From assembly GCF_001612885.1 (NCBI RefSeq), contig NZ_BDBH01000015.1, positions 124,001 through 188,000 of the forward strand: a DNA stretch of 64,000 bases, read 5' to 3'. The DNA comes from Nocardia harenae NBRC 108248 (GTDB lineage: Bacteria > Actinomycetota > Actinomycetes > Mycobacteriales > Mycobacteriaceae). The position numbers were made by a program, and so were the translations under genes. Each line of letters begins with the position of its first letter. Position 1 is the first letter of the stretch. Below are positions 16,965 through 27,013 of the stretch, one piece after another. The notes below the pieces were generated by a model. That model had not been told where the DNA came from, made no database searches, and worked only from the letters and a program-made list of their open reading frames with translations.

Positions 16965-17831
16965 GTGAACGGGCTCGGTACGGCCCTGGCACTGACGCCC
17001 GCGGCGGACACCACCGCCTGGCTACGCTCCAGCGGGCTGGAGATCGTGCTGCTGATCCTCGGCGCGATCCTGTTCAGCCGGTTCGCCACCTACCTCCGGG
17101 ATCGGGTGACCCGCAAGATCGACGCGGGGTTCCGCAGCAGTGACGCGCTGGTCCGCTCCGAGGCGGCCAAGCACCGGCACGCGCTGGCGCAGGTCGTCAC
17201 CTGGGTGGTGCTCACCGTCGCCTACGTCCTGGTCGGGATGGAGGTGCTCGGCAGGCTCGGCTTCGCGGTCGGCGGGCTGGTCGCGCCCGCCGCGGTGCTC
17301 GGCGCCGCGCTCGGCTTCGGCGCGCAGCGCATCGTGCAGGACATCCTGGCCGGCTTCTTCCTGATCACCGAGCGGCAGTACGGCTTCGGCGATGTGGTGA
17401 GCATCTCGGTGACCGGCTCGGCCGAGCAGGCCGAGGGCACGGTGGAGGACGTCACACTCCGGATCACCACGCTGCGCAACGCCGACGGCGAGGTGATCAC
17501 CGTGCCCAACGGGCAGATCGTCAAGGTCACCAACCTGTCCAAGGACTGGGCGCGGGCCGCCATCGACGTCCCGGTGGCGGCCAGCGCCGACATCACCCGC
17601 ATCAACGAGATCCTGCACGAGGTCGGCACCCGGGCCTACCAGGACAGCAAGCTGCAACCGCTGCTGCTCGACGAGCCGTCGGTGATGGGCGTCGAGGATC
17701 TCACCGTCGATCAGATGAACATCCGCATGGTGGCGCGCACGCTGCCGGGCAAACAATTCGAAGTCGGTCGCGAGCTGCGGGTCCGGGTCGCCGCGGCGCT
17801 GCGGCGGGAAGGTATCAGTGAGACCACGTAA
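16965..17831 (+). CDS. MscS-family mechanosensitive channel protein
   Basis: The protein has 288 residues from the GTG at 16965, placed 8 nt after GGAGG; two GTG codons just upstream are less well spaced. There is one N-terminal membrane helix (LEIVLLILGAILF), then two more (VVTWVVLTVAYVLVGM and a Gly/Ala-rich pore-lining helix VGGLVAPAAVLGAALGFGAQRIVQD). A cytoplasmic beta domain follows with GTVEDVTLRITTLRNADGEVITVPNGQI, the MscS hallmark. It opens under membrane tension to release solutes. It corresponds by position to Rv3104c. Confidence 0.92.
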   Translation: MNGLGTALALTPAADTTAWLRSSGLEIVLLILGAILFSRFATYLRDRVTRKIDAGFRSSDALVRSEAAKHRHALAQVVTWVVLTVAYVLVGMEVLGRLGFAVGGLVAPAAVLGAALGFGAQRIVQDILAGFFLITERQYGFGDVVSISVTGSAEQAEGTVEDVTLRITTLRNADGEVITVPNGQIVKVTNLSKDWARAAIDVPVAASADITRINEILHEVGTRAYQDSKLQPLLLDEPSVMGVEDLTVDQMNIRMVARTLPGKQFEVGRELRVRVAAALRREGISETT

Positions 17832-17973
17832 GTCCACGGCGATCCTGGTGACCGCCTGGTTGGCCACGTTCGTCCTGTATCTGTTCGTCAAGCCGGCGGA
17901 GCCGTCGACCTCGGGCCCGCAGTGGCCGTCGCTGGTCTCGGTGGTCGACAGTGTCCCGCTTCCCGCGCCGTAG
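17818..17973 (+). CDS. Small single-pass membrane protein
   Basis: This 51-residue gene starts at GTG 17818, overlaps the end of the channel gene by 14 nt and stops at TAG 17971. A basic start (VRPRKS) is followed by one membrane helix (TAILVTAWLATFVLYLFV) and a Pro/Ser-rich outer tail. In M. tuberculosis the slot between the channel gene and ftsE holds Rv3103c, a proline-rich membrane protein, so this is likely a short counterpart. Function is unknown. The overlap suggests coupled translation. Confidence 0.7.
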   Translation: MRPRKSTAILVTAWLATFVLYLFVKPAEPSTSGPQWPSLVSVVDSVPLPAP

Positions 17974-18018
17974 CAGCGTGCGCGGAAGCGGGCGGCACGC
18001 TGGTTAGACTGGCTTCCC

Positions 18019-18708
18019 GTGATCACCATGCGCAACGTCACCAAGTCGTACAAGACGTCGACGCGGCCCGCGCTGGACAACGTCACCGTCGAGATCAACA
18101 AGGGCGAATTCGTCTTCGTGATCGGCCCCTCCGGCTCCGGCAAATCGACCTTCATGCGGCTGCTGCTCAAGGAGGAGACGCCGACCAACGGCGAGATCCG
18201 GGTCGCCGATTTCCGGGTGAATCGGTTACCCGGCCGGAAGGTGCCGAAGCTGCGGCAGCGCATCGGCTGCGTCTTCCAGGACTTCCGGCTGCTGCAGCAG
18301 AAGACGGTGCAGCAGAATGTGGCCTTCGCGCTGGAGGTGATCGGGAAGCGGCGCGAGTTCATCGACCGCACGGTCCCGGAGGTGCTGGAGATGGTCGGGC
18401 TCGGCGGCAAGGCCGAACGGCTGCCCTCCGAGCTCTCCGGCGGTGAGCAGCAGCGCGTCGCCATCGCGCGCGCCTTCGTCAACCGGCCGCTCGTGCTGCT
18501 CGCCGACGAGCCGACCGGCAACCTGGACCCGGACACCAGCGCCGACATCATGTACCTGCTGGAGCGGATCAACCGCATCGGCACCACCGTGGTGATGGCG
18601 ACGCACGACAACAACATCGTCGACGCCATGCGCAGGCGCGTGGTCGAACTCGATCGCGGCAGGCTGATCCGCGACGATGCGATCGGCGTCTACGGGGTTG
18701 GTCACTGA
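18019..18708 (+). CDS. ftsE: Cell division ATP-binding protein FtsE
   Basis: This 229-residue ABC ATPase works with FtsX in the inner membrane to switch on peptidoglycan hydrolases at the septum. It starts at GTG (VITMRNVTKSYKTS). Walker A GPSGSGKSTF (about 36-45), Q-loop VFQDFRLLQQKTV, signature LSGGEQQRVAIARAF and Walker B LLADEPTGNLD are all intact. Its stop overlaps the ftsX start by one base (TGATG). Confidence 0.97.
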   Translation: MITMRNVTKSYKTSTRPALDNVTVEINKGEFVFVIGPSGSGKSTFMRLLLKEETPTNGEIRVADFRVNRLPGRKVPKLRQRIGCVFQDFRLLQQKTVQQNVAFALEVIGKRREFIDRTVPEVLEMVGLGGKAERLPSELSGGEQQRVAIARAFVNRPLVLLADEPTGNLDPDTSADIMYLLERINRIGTTVVMATHDNNIVDAMRRRVVELDRGRLIRDDAIGVYGVGH

Positions 18709-19613
18709 TGCGGCTGAGTTTCCTGTTCGGCGAGGTCTCCGAGGGGCTGCGCCGCAATATCACCATGACCATCGCGATGATCCTGACCACGGCGGTCTCG
18801 CTCACCATGCTGGGCGGCGGGCTCCTCGCGGTGCGCATCGCGGACAAGACCGAGCAGTACTTCCTGGACCGGCTCGAGGTGCGGCTCTACCTCACCGAGG
18901 ACATCTCGGCCGCCGACCCGGACTGCTCGCAGCCGCTCTGCGGCGGGCTGATGACCGACCTCAAGGCGACGCCGGGCGTGGTCTCGGTGCAGTTCCTGAA
19001 CCGGGACGACGCGGTGCGCGAGGCCAAGGAGAAGACCTTCAAGGACCAGCCCGAGCTGGCCCAGTACGTGAGCGAGACCCCGCTCCCCGCCTCGCTGCGG
19101 GTGAAGATGGCCGACGCCTCCAACTACCCGCGGATCCTGGAGGAGTACTCGCTGCGGCCGGGCGTCGGCACCGTGCGCAACGACAAGGACATCGTCGACC
19201 GGCTGGTCAGCCTGTTCGACGGGCTGCGCAATGCCGCGTTCGGGCTGGCGGTGCTGCAGGCCATCGCGGCGATCATGCTGATCGCCAATATGGTGCAGAT
19301 CGCGGCCTTCACCCGGCGCACCGAGGTGGGCATCATGCGGCTGGTCGGCGCCACCCGCTGGTACACGCAACTGCCGTTCCTGCTGGAGGCGGTGGTCGCC
19401 GCGCTGGCGGGCTCGGTGCTCGCGGTGATCGGGCTGGCCGTGGCGCGACCGCTGGTGATCGACAGCGCGCTCGGCGACCTCTTCGACAGCAGGGTCTTCC
19501 CGCGCATCACCGGCGAGGACATCGCGACGACGGCGCTGGTGATCGCGCCGGTCGGCATCGTCTTCGCCGCCGTGACGGCGTACGCGACGCTGCGCTACTA
19601 CGTGCGGGAGTGA
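18708..19613 (+). CDS. ftsX: Cell division protein FtsX
   Basis: This 301-residue integral membrane partner of FtsE has a short cytoplasmic start and a first helix (TMTIAMILTTAVSLTMLGGG). An extracytoplasmic domain of about 130 residues carries two cysteines (DPDCSQPLCGGL) and matches the part that recruits cell-wall hydrolases. The C-terminal block has three helices, with the FtsX/MacB pattern (RRTEVGIMRLVGATRWYTQ) between them. Length matches mycobacterial FtsX. Confidence 0.96.
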   Translation: MRLSFLFGEVSEGLRRNITMTIAMILTTAVSLTMLGGGLLAVRIADKTEQYFLDRLEVRLYLTEDISAADPDCSQPLCGGLMTDLKATPGVVSVQFLNRDDAVREAKEKTFKDQPELAQYVSETPLPASLRVKMADASNYPRILEEYSLRPGVGTVRNDKDIVDRLVSLFDGLRNAAFGLAVLQAIAAIMLIANMVQIAAFTRRTEVGIMRLVGATRWYTQLPFLLEAVVAALAGSVLAVIGLAVARPLVIDSALGDLFDSRVFPRITGEDIATTALVIAPVGIVFAAVTAYATLRYYVRE

Positions 19614-19696
19614 GGGGTTCGTCCCCAGCCCGGGCTTCATCCCCAGGTGGGCCTGCGCGGCTGTGCGGCACCGCCGCCCGCTCGTAGGATGGCCGC

Positions 19697-21555
<1,859 letters not shown>

Positions 21556-21556
<1 letters not shown>

Positions 21557-22611
21557 TGGCACTGGACAGACGCGGTTTCCTGGCCGGCGCCGCGGTCACG
21601 GTCGCCGGGGTGCCGCTGCTCGGGATCACCCCCGCGCAGGCCGTCGCGCCCGAGGTCGCCAAGCACCCCTTCCCCACCGGCGACACGGTGCGCGTCCTGG
21701 TCACCGGGGACGCAGGCACCGGCACCGCCACCCAGTGGGCGGTCGCCGACGCGGCCCGCGCCGCGCACGCCCGCGCGCCCTTCGGCCTCGCGCTCGGCCT
21801 CGGCGACAATATCTACGAGCACGGCCCGGACGGCCCCGGCGACGTGCAGTTCGCCGAGAAGTTCGAGCACCCCAACCACGGCCTCGACTTCCCCTGGCTC
21901 ATGGTGCTCGGCAACCACGACAACAGCTCCGTGCTGCCCGGCGACGGCGGCTGGCTGCTGCGCGGCAATGACGAGGTGGCCTACCACGCGCTCTCCGCGC
22001 GCTGGTGGATGCCGAGCCGGTACTACTCGGTGCGGGTGCCGGAGCCGAACCCGCTGGTCGAGTTCTTCGTGCTCGACATCAACCCGGCCGCCGCCTACCT
22101 GCCGCCGCTCGACCCGTACTGGTCCGGCACCGGCGTCTTCATGACCGAGCAGGCCGCCTGGCTGGACCGCGCGCTCGCCGAGTCGCCCGCTACCTGGAAG
22201 GTGGCCTGCACGCACCAGCCGTTCTGGAGCAATGGCCCGCACGGCGACGCGGGCCGCTACGAGGGGCTCACCGTGGAGCCGCTGAACGGCGTGCACGTGC
22301 GCCGCTTCCTGGACGAGCATGTCCTCGGCCGCTGTCAGCTGCTCTTCTCCGGCCACGACCACACCCTGCAGGTACTGACGCCGAGCCCGGAGACGCGCGG
22401 CACCACGCAGCTGGTCAGCGGCGCCGCCGCCAAGACCGCCTCCGGGCTGCCGAGTTCCGGTCCGGGCGCCCACCCGGCCCGCTTCGACACCAGGCACCAG
22501 CTCGGCTTCATGGTCGCGGAGTTCGGCCGCGGCGGTGTCGAATTGGAGGTCGTCACAGTTGATCCCGGCTCCGGCGCGGCAACCTCCGAATTCCGCGCTG
22601 CCCTGGCCTGA
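21556..22611 (+). CDS. Tat-exported metallophosphoesterase (purple acid phosphatase-like)
   Basis: The protein has 351 residues. The N-terminus LDRRGFLAGAAVTVAG is a twin-arginine signal with cleavage near ITPAQAVA. Calcineurin-type metal motifs follow in order: VLVTGDAGTGT, LGLGDNIYEHG, MVLGNHDNS, CTHQPFWSNG and LLFSGHDHTLQ. This is the set for a binuclear metal centre that hydrolyses phosphate esters outside the cytoplasm. It resembles secreted acid phosphatases. It is tied to recQ by a one-base overlap (TGATG), though a functional link is not obvious. Confidence 0.88.
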
Positions 22612-22661
22612 CACGCCGCGAACACCCGGCGCCGCGGACCTGCGCCGGTTACCGTGCTCGC

Positions 22662-22877
22662 ATGGCGGATGACGACGCGCCGGAGATCGCCGGCGCCGCG
22701 GGCGGCGGCGGCGAGGACGCGGGGCCGCGCACCCCGCGCGCGCACGACCCGGTCGAGACGGTGTGGCTCGGCACCAGGCGGCCCCCGCCGCCCCGGGTCG
22801 GCAGGCCGCGGCTCTCCACCGTGCTGCTCGTGCTCGCCTTCGCGGCCCTGCTGACCACGTACATCATGCTCCGCTGA
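22662..22877 (+). CDS. Small C-terminally anchored membrane protein
   Basis: This 71-residue protein has a soluble Gly/Pro/acidic N-terminus of about 50 residues, then one membrane helix at the very end (LSTVLLVLAFAALLTTYIML). It has tail-anchored topology, so the N-terminus is probably cytoplasmic. I do not recognise a family. It lies just before smpB. Confidence 0.6.
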   Translation: MADDDAPEIAGAAGGGGEDAGPRTPRAHDPVETVWLGTRRPPPPRVGRPRLSTVLLVLAFAALLTTYIMLR

Positions 22878-22925
22878 GCTCGGGCGGGAACAAACGCGTT
22901 GCGCCGCGCCTTTAAGGTTGACGTC

Positions 22926-23399
22926 ATGAAGGAACAGGGGCGCAAGGTCATCGCGACCAACCGCCGGGCGCGGCACAACTACACGATCCTCGACGTCTAC
23001 GAGGCCGGTATCGCGCTGGTCGGCACCGAGGTCAAGAGCCTGCGCGAGGGCAAGGCCTCGCTGGTCGACGCCTTCGCCACCGTCGACAACGGCGAGGTGT
23101 GGCTGCGCGGACTGCACATCCCGGAGTTCAGCCACGGCACCTGGACCAACCACTCCCCGCGCCGGGTGCGCAAGCTGCTGCTGCACAAGAAGGAGATCGA
23201 GCGCCTCGTCGGCAAGTCCCGCGAGGGCAACCAGACCCTGGTGCCGCTCTCGATGTACTTCTCCGACGGCAAGGTGAAGGTCGAGCTCGCCCTCGCCCGC
23301 GGCAAGCAGGACTACGACAAGCGCCAGGACCTGGCCAAACGCGACGCCGAGCGCGAGGTCACCCGCATCCTCGGCCGCCGGATAAAGGGAATGCGCTGA
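22926..23399 (+). CDS. smpB: SsrA-binding protein SmpB
   Basis: The protein has 157 residues from ATG 22926 (MKEQGRKVIATNRRARHNY). SmpB binds tmRNA and takes it to stalled ribosomes for trans-translation. The RARHNYTILDVYEAGI and GTEVKSLREGKASL signatures and the basic C-terminal tail (KRQDLAKRDAEREVTRILGRR), which enters the mRNA channel, are intact. It lies 47 bp upstream of its RNA partner ssrA, as in mycobacteria. Confidence 0.97.
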   Translation: MKEQGRKVIATNRRARHNYTILDVYEAGIALVGTEVKSLREGKASLVDAFATVDNGEVWLRGLHIPEFSHGTWTNHSPRRVRKLLLHKKEIERLVGKSREGNQTLVPLSMYFSDGKVKVELALARGKQDYDKRQDLAKRDAEREVTRILGRRIKGMR

Positions 23400-23412
23400 C
23401 CGCGTAGAGTGT

Positions 23413-23418
23413 TAAGAT
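23413..23418 (+). promoter_or_regulatory. Possible -10 box for ssrA
   Basis: TAAGAT lies 29 nt before the mature 5' end of tmRNA. A 6-bp GC hairpin (GCCCGC/GCGGGC, 23424-23440) sits in the leader that RNase P would remove. The -35 element is not clear. Confidence 0.35.
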
Positions 23419-23446
23419 GACTAGCCCGCAGATCGCGGGCACGTAC

Positions 23447-23812
23447 GGGGCTGAACGGTTTCGACTGCGTACGTCGATTCAGGGGAAGCGTGTCGGTGCA
23501 GGCAAGAGACCACCGTAAGCGTCGCTGCAACCAATTAAGCGCCGATTCTCATCAGCGCGAGTACGCTCTCGCTGCCTAAGCGATAGCGTCTCTGTCGGCC
23601 CGGAACATGCCCTCGGTTCCGGTGCCGGCATCAGCTAGAGGGCTTACCGTCCGGCTCGGTCGCGGAGTCGTACGGGACAGCAAACAGCGACTGGGATCGT
23701 CATCCCGGCTCGTCCGCGTGACCGGGAGATCCGAGTAGAGATACAGCGGACTGCACACGGAGAAGTCCTGAAGACACGACGGAGGACCCGGGTTCGATTC
23801 CCGGCAGCTCCA
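23447..23812 (+). ncRNA. ssrA: Transfer-messenger RNA (tmRNA)
   Basis: The 5' end GGGGCTGAACGGTTTCGAC and the 3' end (T-arm GGGTTCGATTCCC, acceptor CAGCTCC plus A) pair as an alanyl acceptor stem. The tag reading frame starts at GCC 23541 and ends at TAA 23577-23579, giving ADSHQREYALAA; with the alanine from the charged tmRNA this is A-ADSHQREYALAA. The M. tuberculosis tag, as I recall it, has Asp where this has Glu. CCA is not encoded in full after the discriminator base, so it must be added after transcription. The RNA rescues ribosomes and marks proteins for proteolysis. Confidence 0.96.
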
Positions 23813-23816
23813 CTCG

Positions 23817-23853
23817 ACAGAAACCCGCAGGTCGAAGACCTGCGGGTTTCTGT
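23817..23853 (+). terminator. Terminator of ssrA
   Basis: A 17-bp perfect stem with a 3-nt loop (arms ACAGAAACCCGCAGGTC and complement, loop GAA) begins 5 nt after the tmRNA end. Confidence 0.85.
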
Positions 23854-23871
23854 GTTCGAGGCTGGAGCCAG

Positions 23872-24064
23872 ATGCGGGGTGTCGACAATCTCCCCGACAA
23901 GGTTGCGGAGGCACTGGACGAACTGGCCGAACGTGGTCCGGGGCTGGGAAGACCGCTGGTCGACCGGATCAAGTACGGCAACCGGTCAATGGAATCGTTG
24001 GTACCGAGATGCGATCCCGCTCGCCGAACAGCGCTATCAGGATTACCGAGCAACGAAGGATTGA
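23872..24064 (+). pseudogene. Remnant of a HigB/RelE-type toxin gene
   Basis: Two frames each hold part of the same toxin family. The first frame (from 23872) reads DKVAEALDELAERGPGLGRPLVDRIK, the usual mid-N-terminal helix of phage Gp49/HigB-like toxins. The other frame ends with GQWNRWYRDAIPLAEQRYQDY and a stop at 24062, the usual C-terminus. The first strand and roughly 35-40 residues between the two parts (the NMKELRP and LLVAGDK region) are missing and the frame changes, so no active toxin can be made. The stop is 3 nt before the antitoxin ATG. The remnant starts right behind the tmRNA terminator. Confidence 0.7.
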
Positions 24065-24067
24065 GCC

Positions 24068-24397
24068 ATGAAGGGCGTCCCTTGGGAAGCGGCCAAGCGT
24101 CGAGCTCGCGAACTCGACCCGGCATGGGATTCTCCGGAACGCGTCGCAGCGCGAGCTGAGAGCCGCGAGCAGATGCGGGCGGAGCAGCGCGGGCATCAGC
24201 TCGCCGAACTTCGTAAGCAGTGCGGAGTGACGCAGGCCAAGGTAGCTGAGCTGATGGGTGTTTCGCAGGCCAGGGTGTCGCAGATCGAGCACGGCAAGAT
24301 CACGTCCATGGACCTGGTCCGCGAATACATCGTCGCGCTCGGCGGAACCCTGGATGTCGTCGCACACGTCGGTGATTGGAGTGTCAAAGTCGCCTAG
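24068..24397 (+). CDS. XRE-family antitoxin (HigA-like), intact
   Basis: The protein has 109 residues. An N-terminal helical arm (about 1-45) has the shape seen in HigA partners of Gp49-like toxins. A helix-turn-helix follows at 54-75 (VTQAKVAELMGVSQARVSQIEHG), then a C-terminal TLDVVAHVGDWSVKV. It would repress its own promoter and neutralise the toxin. The toxin gene just upstream is wrecked, so this is an orphan antitoxin. It may persist as a regulator or protect against related toxins. Confidence 0.82.
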   Translation: MKGVPWEAAKRRARELDPAWDSPERVAARAESREQMRAEQRGHQLAELRKQCGVTQAKVAELMGVSQARVSQIEHGKITSMDLVREYIVALGGTLDVVAHVGDWSVKVA

Positions 24398-24519
24398 TCT
24401 GCTCCGAGCGGGATTCTGCATGGCCGACGATGTCCTGGGTGGCCGCACGATGTGGTGACAGTGGTCAGACCGCCTGCACGTCTGCTGGGGTCATGATCGC
24501 TTCGTCGTCCATCGGCCGC

Positions 24520-24861
24520 TCAGGCAGCGTCGGCGCGGTGGCTCGTGAAACTCACCCGGGTGTGGTCGGCACCAAGGGCGATGTTCAGTGTGGCATCGAG
24601 GGCGTCGGCGAGTTTGGCGAGCCGGCGGAGGGGCGGCACCGCGTCGGAGCCTTCGATCCGGGAGATATCGGCCTGCGTGAGGCCGGCTCGTTGGGCGAGT
24701 TCGGTTTGGGTGAGCCCGAGTTCCGTTCTGCGGTCGTACACGGCCTGGGCCAGCGCCATGGAGAGCCGAATCTCGTGGCGTGCCTCCGTGACATCATCGG
24801 GTTCGATGTCGCTCTCGGCGATCTTGCGATCCCGGAGGGGCTTCCAGCGTGCGTGGTTCAT
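24520..24861 (-). CDS. XRE-family antitoxin-like protein
   Basis: The protein has 113 residues. A long N-terminal helix (VTEARHEIRLSMALAQAVYDRR) precedes a helix-turn-helix at 49-70 (GLTQTELAQRAGLTQADISRIEG) and a C-terminal DATLNIALGAD. This is the architecture of HigA-type antitoxins encoded after their toxin. Its ATG overlaps, as ATGA, the stop of an upstream frame that looks like the end of a toxin. It faces the other antitoxin gene (tail to tail), with 122 bp between. Confidence 0.8.
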   Translation of the reverse strand: MNHARWKPLRDRKIAESDIEPDDVTEARHEIRLSMALAQAVYDRRTELGLTQTELAQRAGLTQADISRIEGSDAVPPLRRLAKLADALDATLNIALGADHTRVSFTSHRADAA

Positions 24862-25040
24862 CGGTTCAGCTCTCCTCTCTCGACCGTGCGGACGAAATCC
24901 CGGTGCGCGGGTCCGTGCTCGGCTCGCAGGTTTGCCGGGCGAGTTCCGCTTGACCTCCGCGTCCTCCCGCAGCCGTGTCTACGACATAGTGCAAGAGGAG
25001 AGCGTGCCGTCGCCCACCGATCCCCGGCAGGGGTAAAAAT
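24858..25040 (-). pseudogene. Remnant of a second RelE/HigB-like toxin gene
   Basis: The frame ending at TGA 24858-24860, overlapping the antitoxin ATG, reads LRAEHGPAHRDFVRTVERGELNR. A neighbouring frame just upstream reads GGRRHALLLHYVVDTAAGG followed by GQAELAR, which resembles the LLHYFVKKT...EIE-AR strand and helix near the end of Gp49-like toxins. The two pieces are joined by a frameshift near 24960 and the first two thirds are absent. The call depends on weak family resemblance plus the diagnostic 4-nt overlap. Confidence 0.45.
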
Positions 25041-25046
25041 GACATC

Positions 25047-26126
25047 GTGACGCGGTACGCATACGAGCCGAAGTCCGGCGCACTGGTAGCGACCTGGGGG
25101 ACCGGCAGGGGAGACACCGCCGAGACCATCGCCACCCTGCCGACGGCGGTGGAGCCCGAGGTGGCACTGGTCCTGGCGGCGGCGCTGACCAAACTGTCCG
25201 AGTACCAGTGGCGCACCTACACCCACCCGGCGTCGGCGGCGGGTGACTCCGAGGTGCCGAACAGTGTGGCGTGGCACCGGGCGGAGGAGCGGAATCGGTT
25301 CGCGGAGGTGGAGGGGGCCGTGCGGGCGCCGAATCTGCCGGACGACGACGGGCTGATGGCGGTCTCGTACAGCGTGGTGGAGGAGGCGGCGCACCGGATC
25401 GGGCGGGTGGCGCACCTGATCGGGGACGCGAAGCTGGTCGAGTTGCTGGCGGGCGAGGTGAGAACCGAGCAGGCCGCGATCGAGGCGGCGGAGCTGGGGG
25501 ATCTGTCGGGGCGGGCGCGGCAGGCGGTGGAGCTGTCGCGGGCGGATATCTCGCCGGTGCAGGTGTTCGCGGCGGACGCGCTGCTGCACGCGGACCCGCT
25601 CGGGTCGATCGACCTGTTCACCGATATCGACCCGGCGGCAGCGGCGGTGGCGGCGGCGCGCTGGCTGCACCTGGCCGCGCAGGTCACCGCCGAGGCGGCG
25701 AGCGTGCACCCGGTGCACGTGGTCGCCGAGGCCGACAATCTGGAGGCGCTGCAGGTGGAGACCCCGACGCTGGTGCTGGAGCGGCTGTGCGCGGGCGAGA
25801 GCCCCACCGAGGTGGTGGTCGACCTGATCGCCGACGCGCTCGCCGCCGCCGAGGGCCGGGTGCGCAACCCGGCCCGCATCGTCGAGGCCGCGGAGGCGAT
25901 CGAGCGGCGGATGCGCGGCGACGAGCTCGACGAGGAGGGGCTGACCGCGCTCACCGACGAGTTCCGAATCTGCCGCCTCGATCCCGCCCGCCCCGCGGTC
26001 GACCTGCTCGAGGACCTGCTCGACGGGATCCGCGGCTGCTGGCTGCTCTACCGCGAGGAGCACGAGTCCGGGTTCGAGGAGGCGGTGCGGGCCGAGGGCG
26101 ACAAGCAGAGCACGCCGCTGCTGTAG
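25047..26126 (+). CDS. Conserved hypothetical protein
   Basis: This 359-residue soluble protein is mostly alpha-helical and rich in Ala and Glu, with no signal peptide, membrane helix or known catalytic motif. The N-terminus has TRYAYEPKSGALVATWGTG and the middle has repeated helical segments (LVELLAGEVRTEQAAIEAAE, VVVDLIADALAAAEG). The acidic C-terminus ends GDKQSTPLL. Codon use is normal for the chromosome, so it is resident rather than newly acquired. It ends immediately before the convergent DUF899 gene. I do not recognise the family. Confidence 0.65.
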   Translation: MTRYAYEPKSGALVATWGTGRGDTAETIATLPTAVEPEVALVLAAALTKLSEYQWRTYTHPASAAGDSEVPNSVAWHRAEERNRFAEVEGAVRAPNLPDDDGLMAVSYSVVEEAAHRIGRVAHLIGDAKLVELLAGEVRTEQAAIEAAELGDLSGRARQAVELSRADISPVQVFAADALLHADPLGSIDLFTDIDPAAAAVAAARWLHLAAQVTAEAASVHPVHVVAEADNLEALQVETPTLVLERLCAGESPTEVVVDLIADALAAAEGRVRNPARIVEAAEAIERRMRGDELDEEGLTALTDEFRICRLDPARPAVDLLEDLLDGIRGCWLLYREEHESGFEEAVRAEGDKQSTPLL

Positions 26127-26807
26127 CTACTCCCCGTACGCCGCGGCGATCTCCTTCGATCCGCTCCACCTGCTGTAGGTGGGCGACTGCGGCCAGCCGG
26201 CGGGCGAGTCCTGCCACTCCTCCTGACGCCCGTAGGGCAGCAGGTCGATGAGCGGGAAGGTGTAACTGAGCTGTTCGGTGCCGCGGCCGTCGGTGTGCCA
26301 GGTGCGGTAGACGGTGTCGCCGTCGCGCAGGAAGACGTTCACCGCGAAACCGGCGTCGGGCGGGGCGCCGACATCGCTGCCGAAGGGGCTGTTCGTGGTG
26401 GAGTACCAGGCCATCTTGTTGCCGACCTTGCGTTTGTAGGCGAGCGCCTCGTCGATCGGACCCTGGGTGACGATCACGAATCGCGCATCGTAGTTCTCCA
26501 GGAATTCCAGCCGGGTGTATTGGGAGGTGAGGCCGGTGCAGCCGGGGCACTGCCATTCCTTGCCGGGGAACCACATGTGGCTGTAGACGATGAGCTGGGA
26601 CTTCCCCTCGAAGACATCGGCCAGCCGGATCGGGCCGTCCGGGCCCTCCAGGGTGTACTCCGGCAGCTGGACCATCGGCAGCCGCCTGCGCTGGGCGGCG
26701 ATGGCGTCGAGTTCCCTGGTCGCGGCCTTTTCCCGGGTCCTGAGTTCGGCGAGTTCGCGCTGCCAGGTCGCGGCGTCGACGACGGGCGGGAGTGCGTTGG
26801 TGCTCAT
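26127..26807 (-). CDS. DUF899 family (thioredoxin-like) protein
   Basis: The protein has 226 residues from ATG 26807. The DUF899 pattern is clear: TRELDAIAAQRRRLPMV, then a thioredoxin-fold core LIVYSHMWFPGKEWQCPGC, FVIVTQGPIDEA and FLRDGDTVYRTWHTDGRG. The CPGC motif is in the position of a redox centre. The biochemical role is unproven. It is divergent from the methyltransferase gene, with about 200 bp between that should hold both promoters. Confidence 0.88.
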   Translation of the reverse strand: MSTNALPPVVDAATWQRELAELRTREKAATRELDAIAAQRRRLPMVQLPEYTLEGPDGPIRLADVFEGKSQLIVYSHMWFPGKEWQCPGCTGLTSQYTRLEFLENYDARFVIVTQGPIDEALAYKRKVGNKMAWYSTTNSPFGSDVGAPPDAGFAVNVFLRDGDTVYRTWHTDGRGTEQLSYTFPLIDLLPYGRQEEWQDSPAGWPQSPTYSRWSGSKEIAAAYGE

Positions 26808-27013
26808 GGTGTCCTCACTGGTCGGTGAAAAACGGTCCTGCGAATTGAGACGGGACCGGCGCCGGGAATTCATCTGTGCGCGTGCACCTGCCCTTGCGGA
26901 CGACAAACCGCAGCGTCTGCCAGCGAAAACCATTGCGGGACAACTCCGTCGCCCCGGACCACGGGTGAAGTCCGTGTTGTTACCATCGGCCCGACACGGG
27001 AAGGGGCTGCGCG

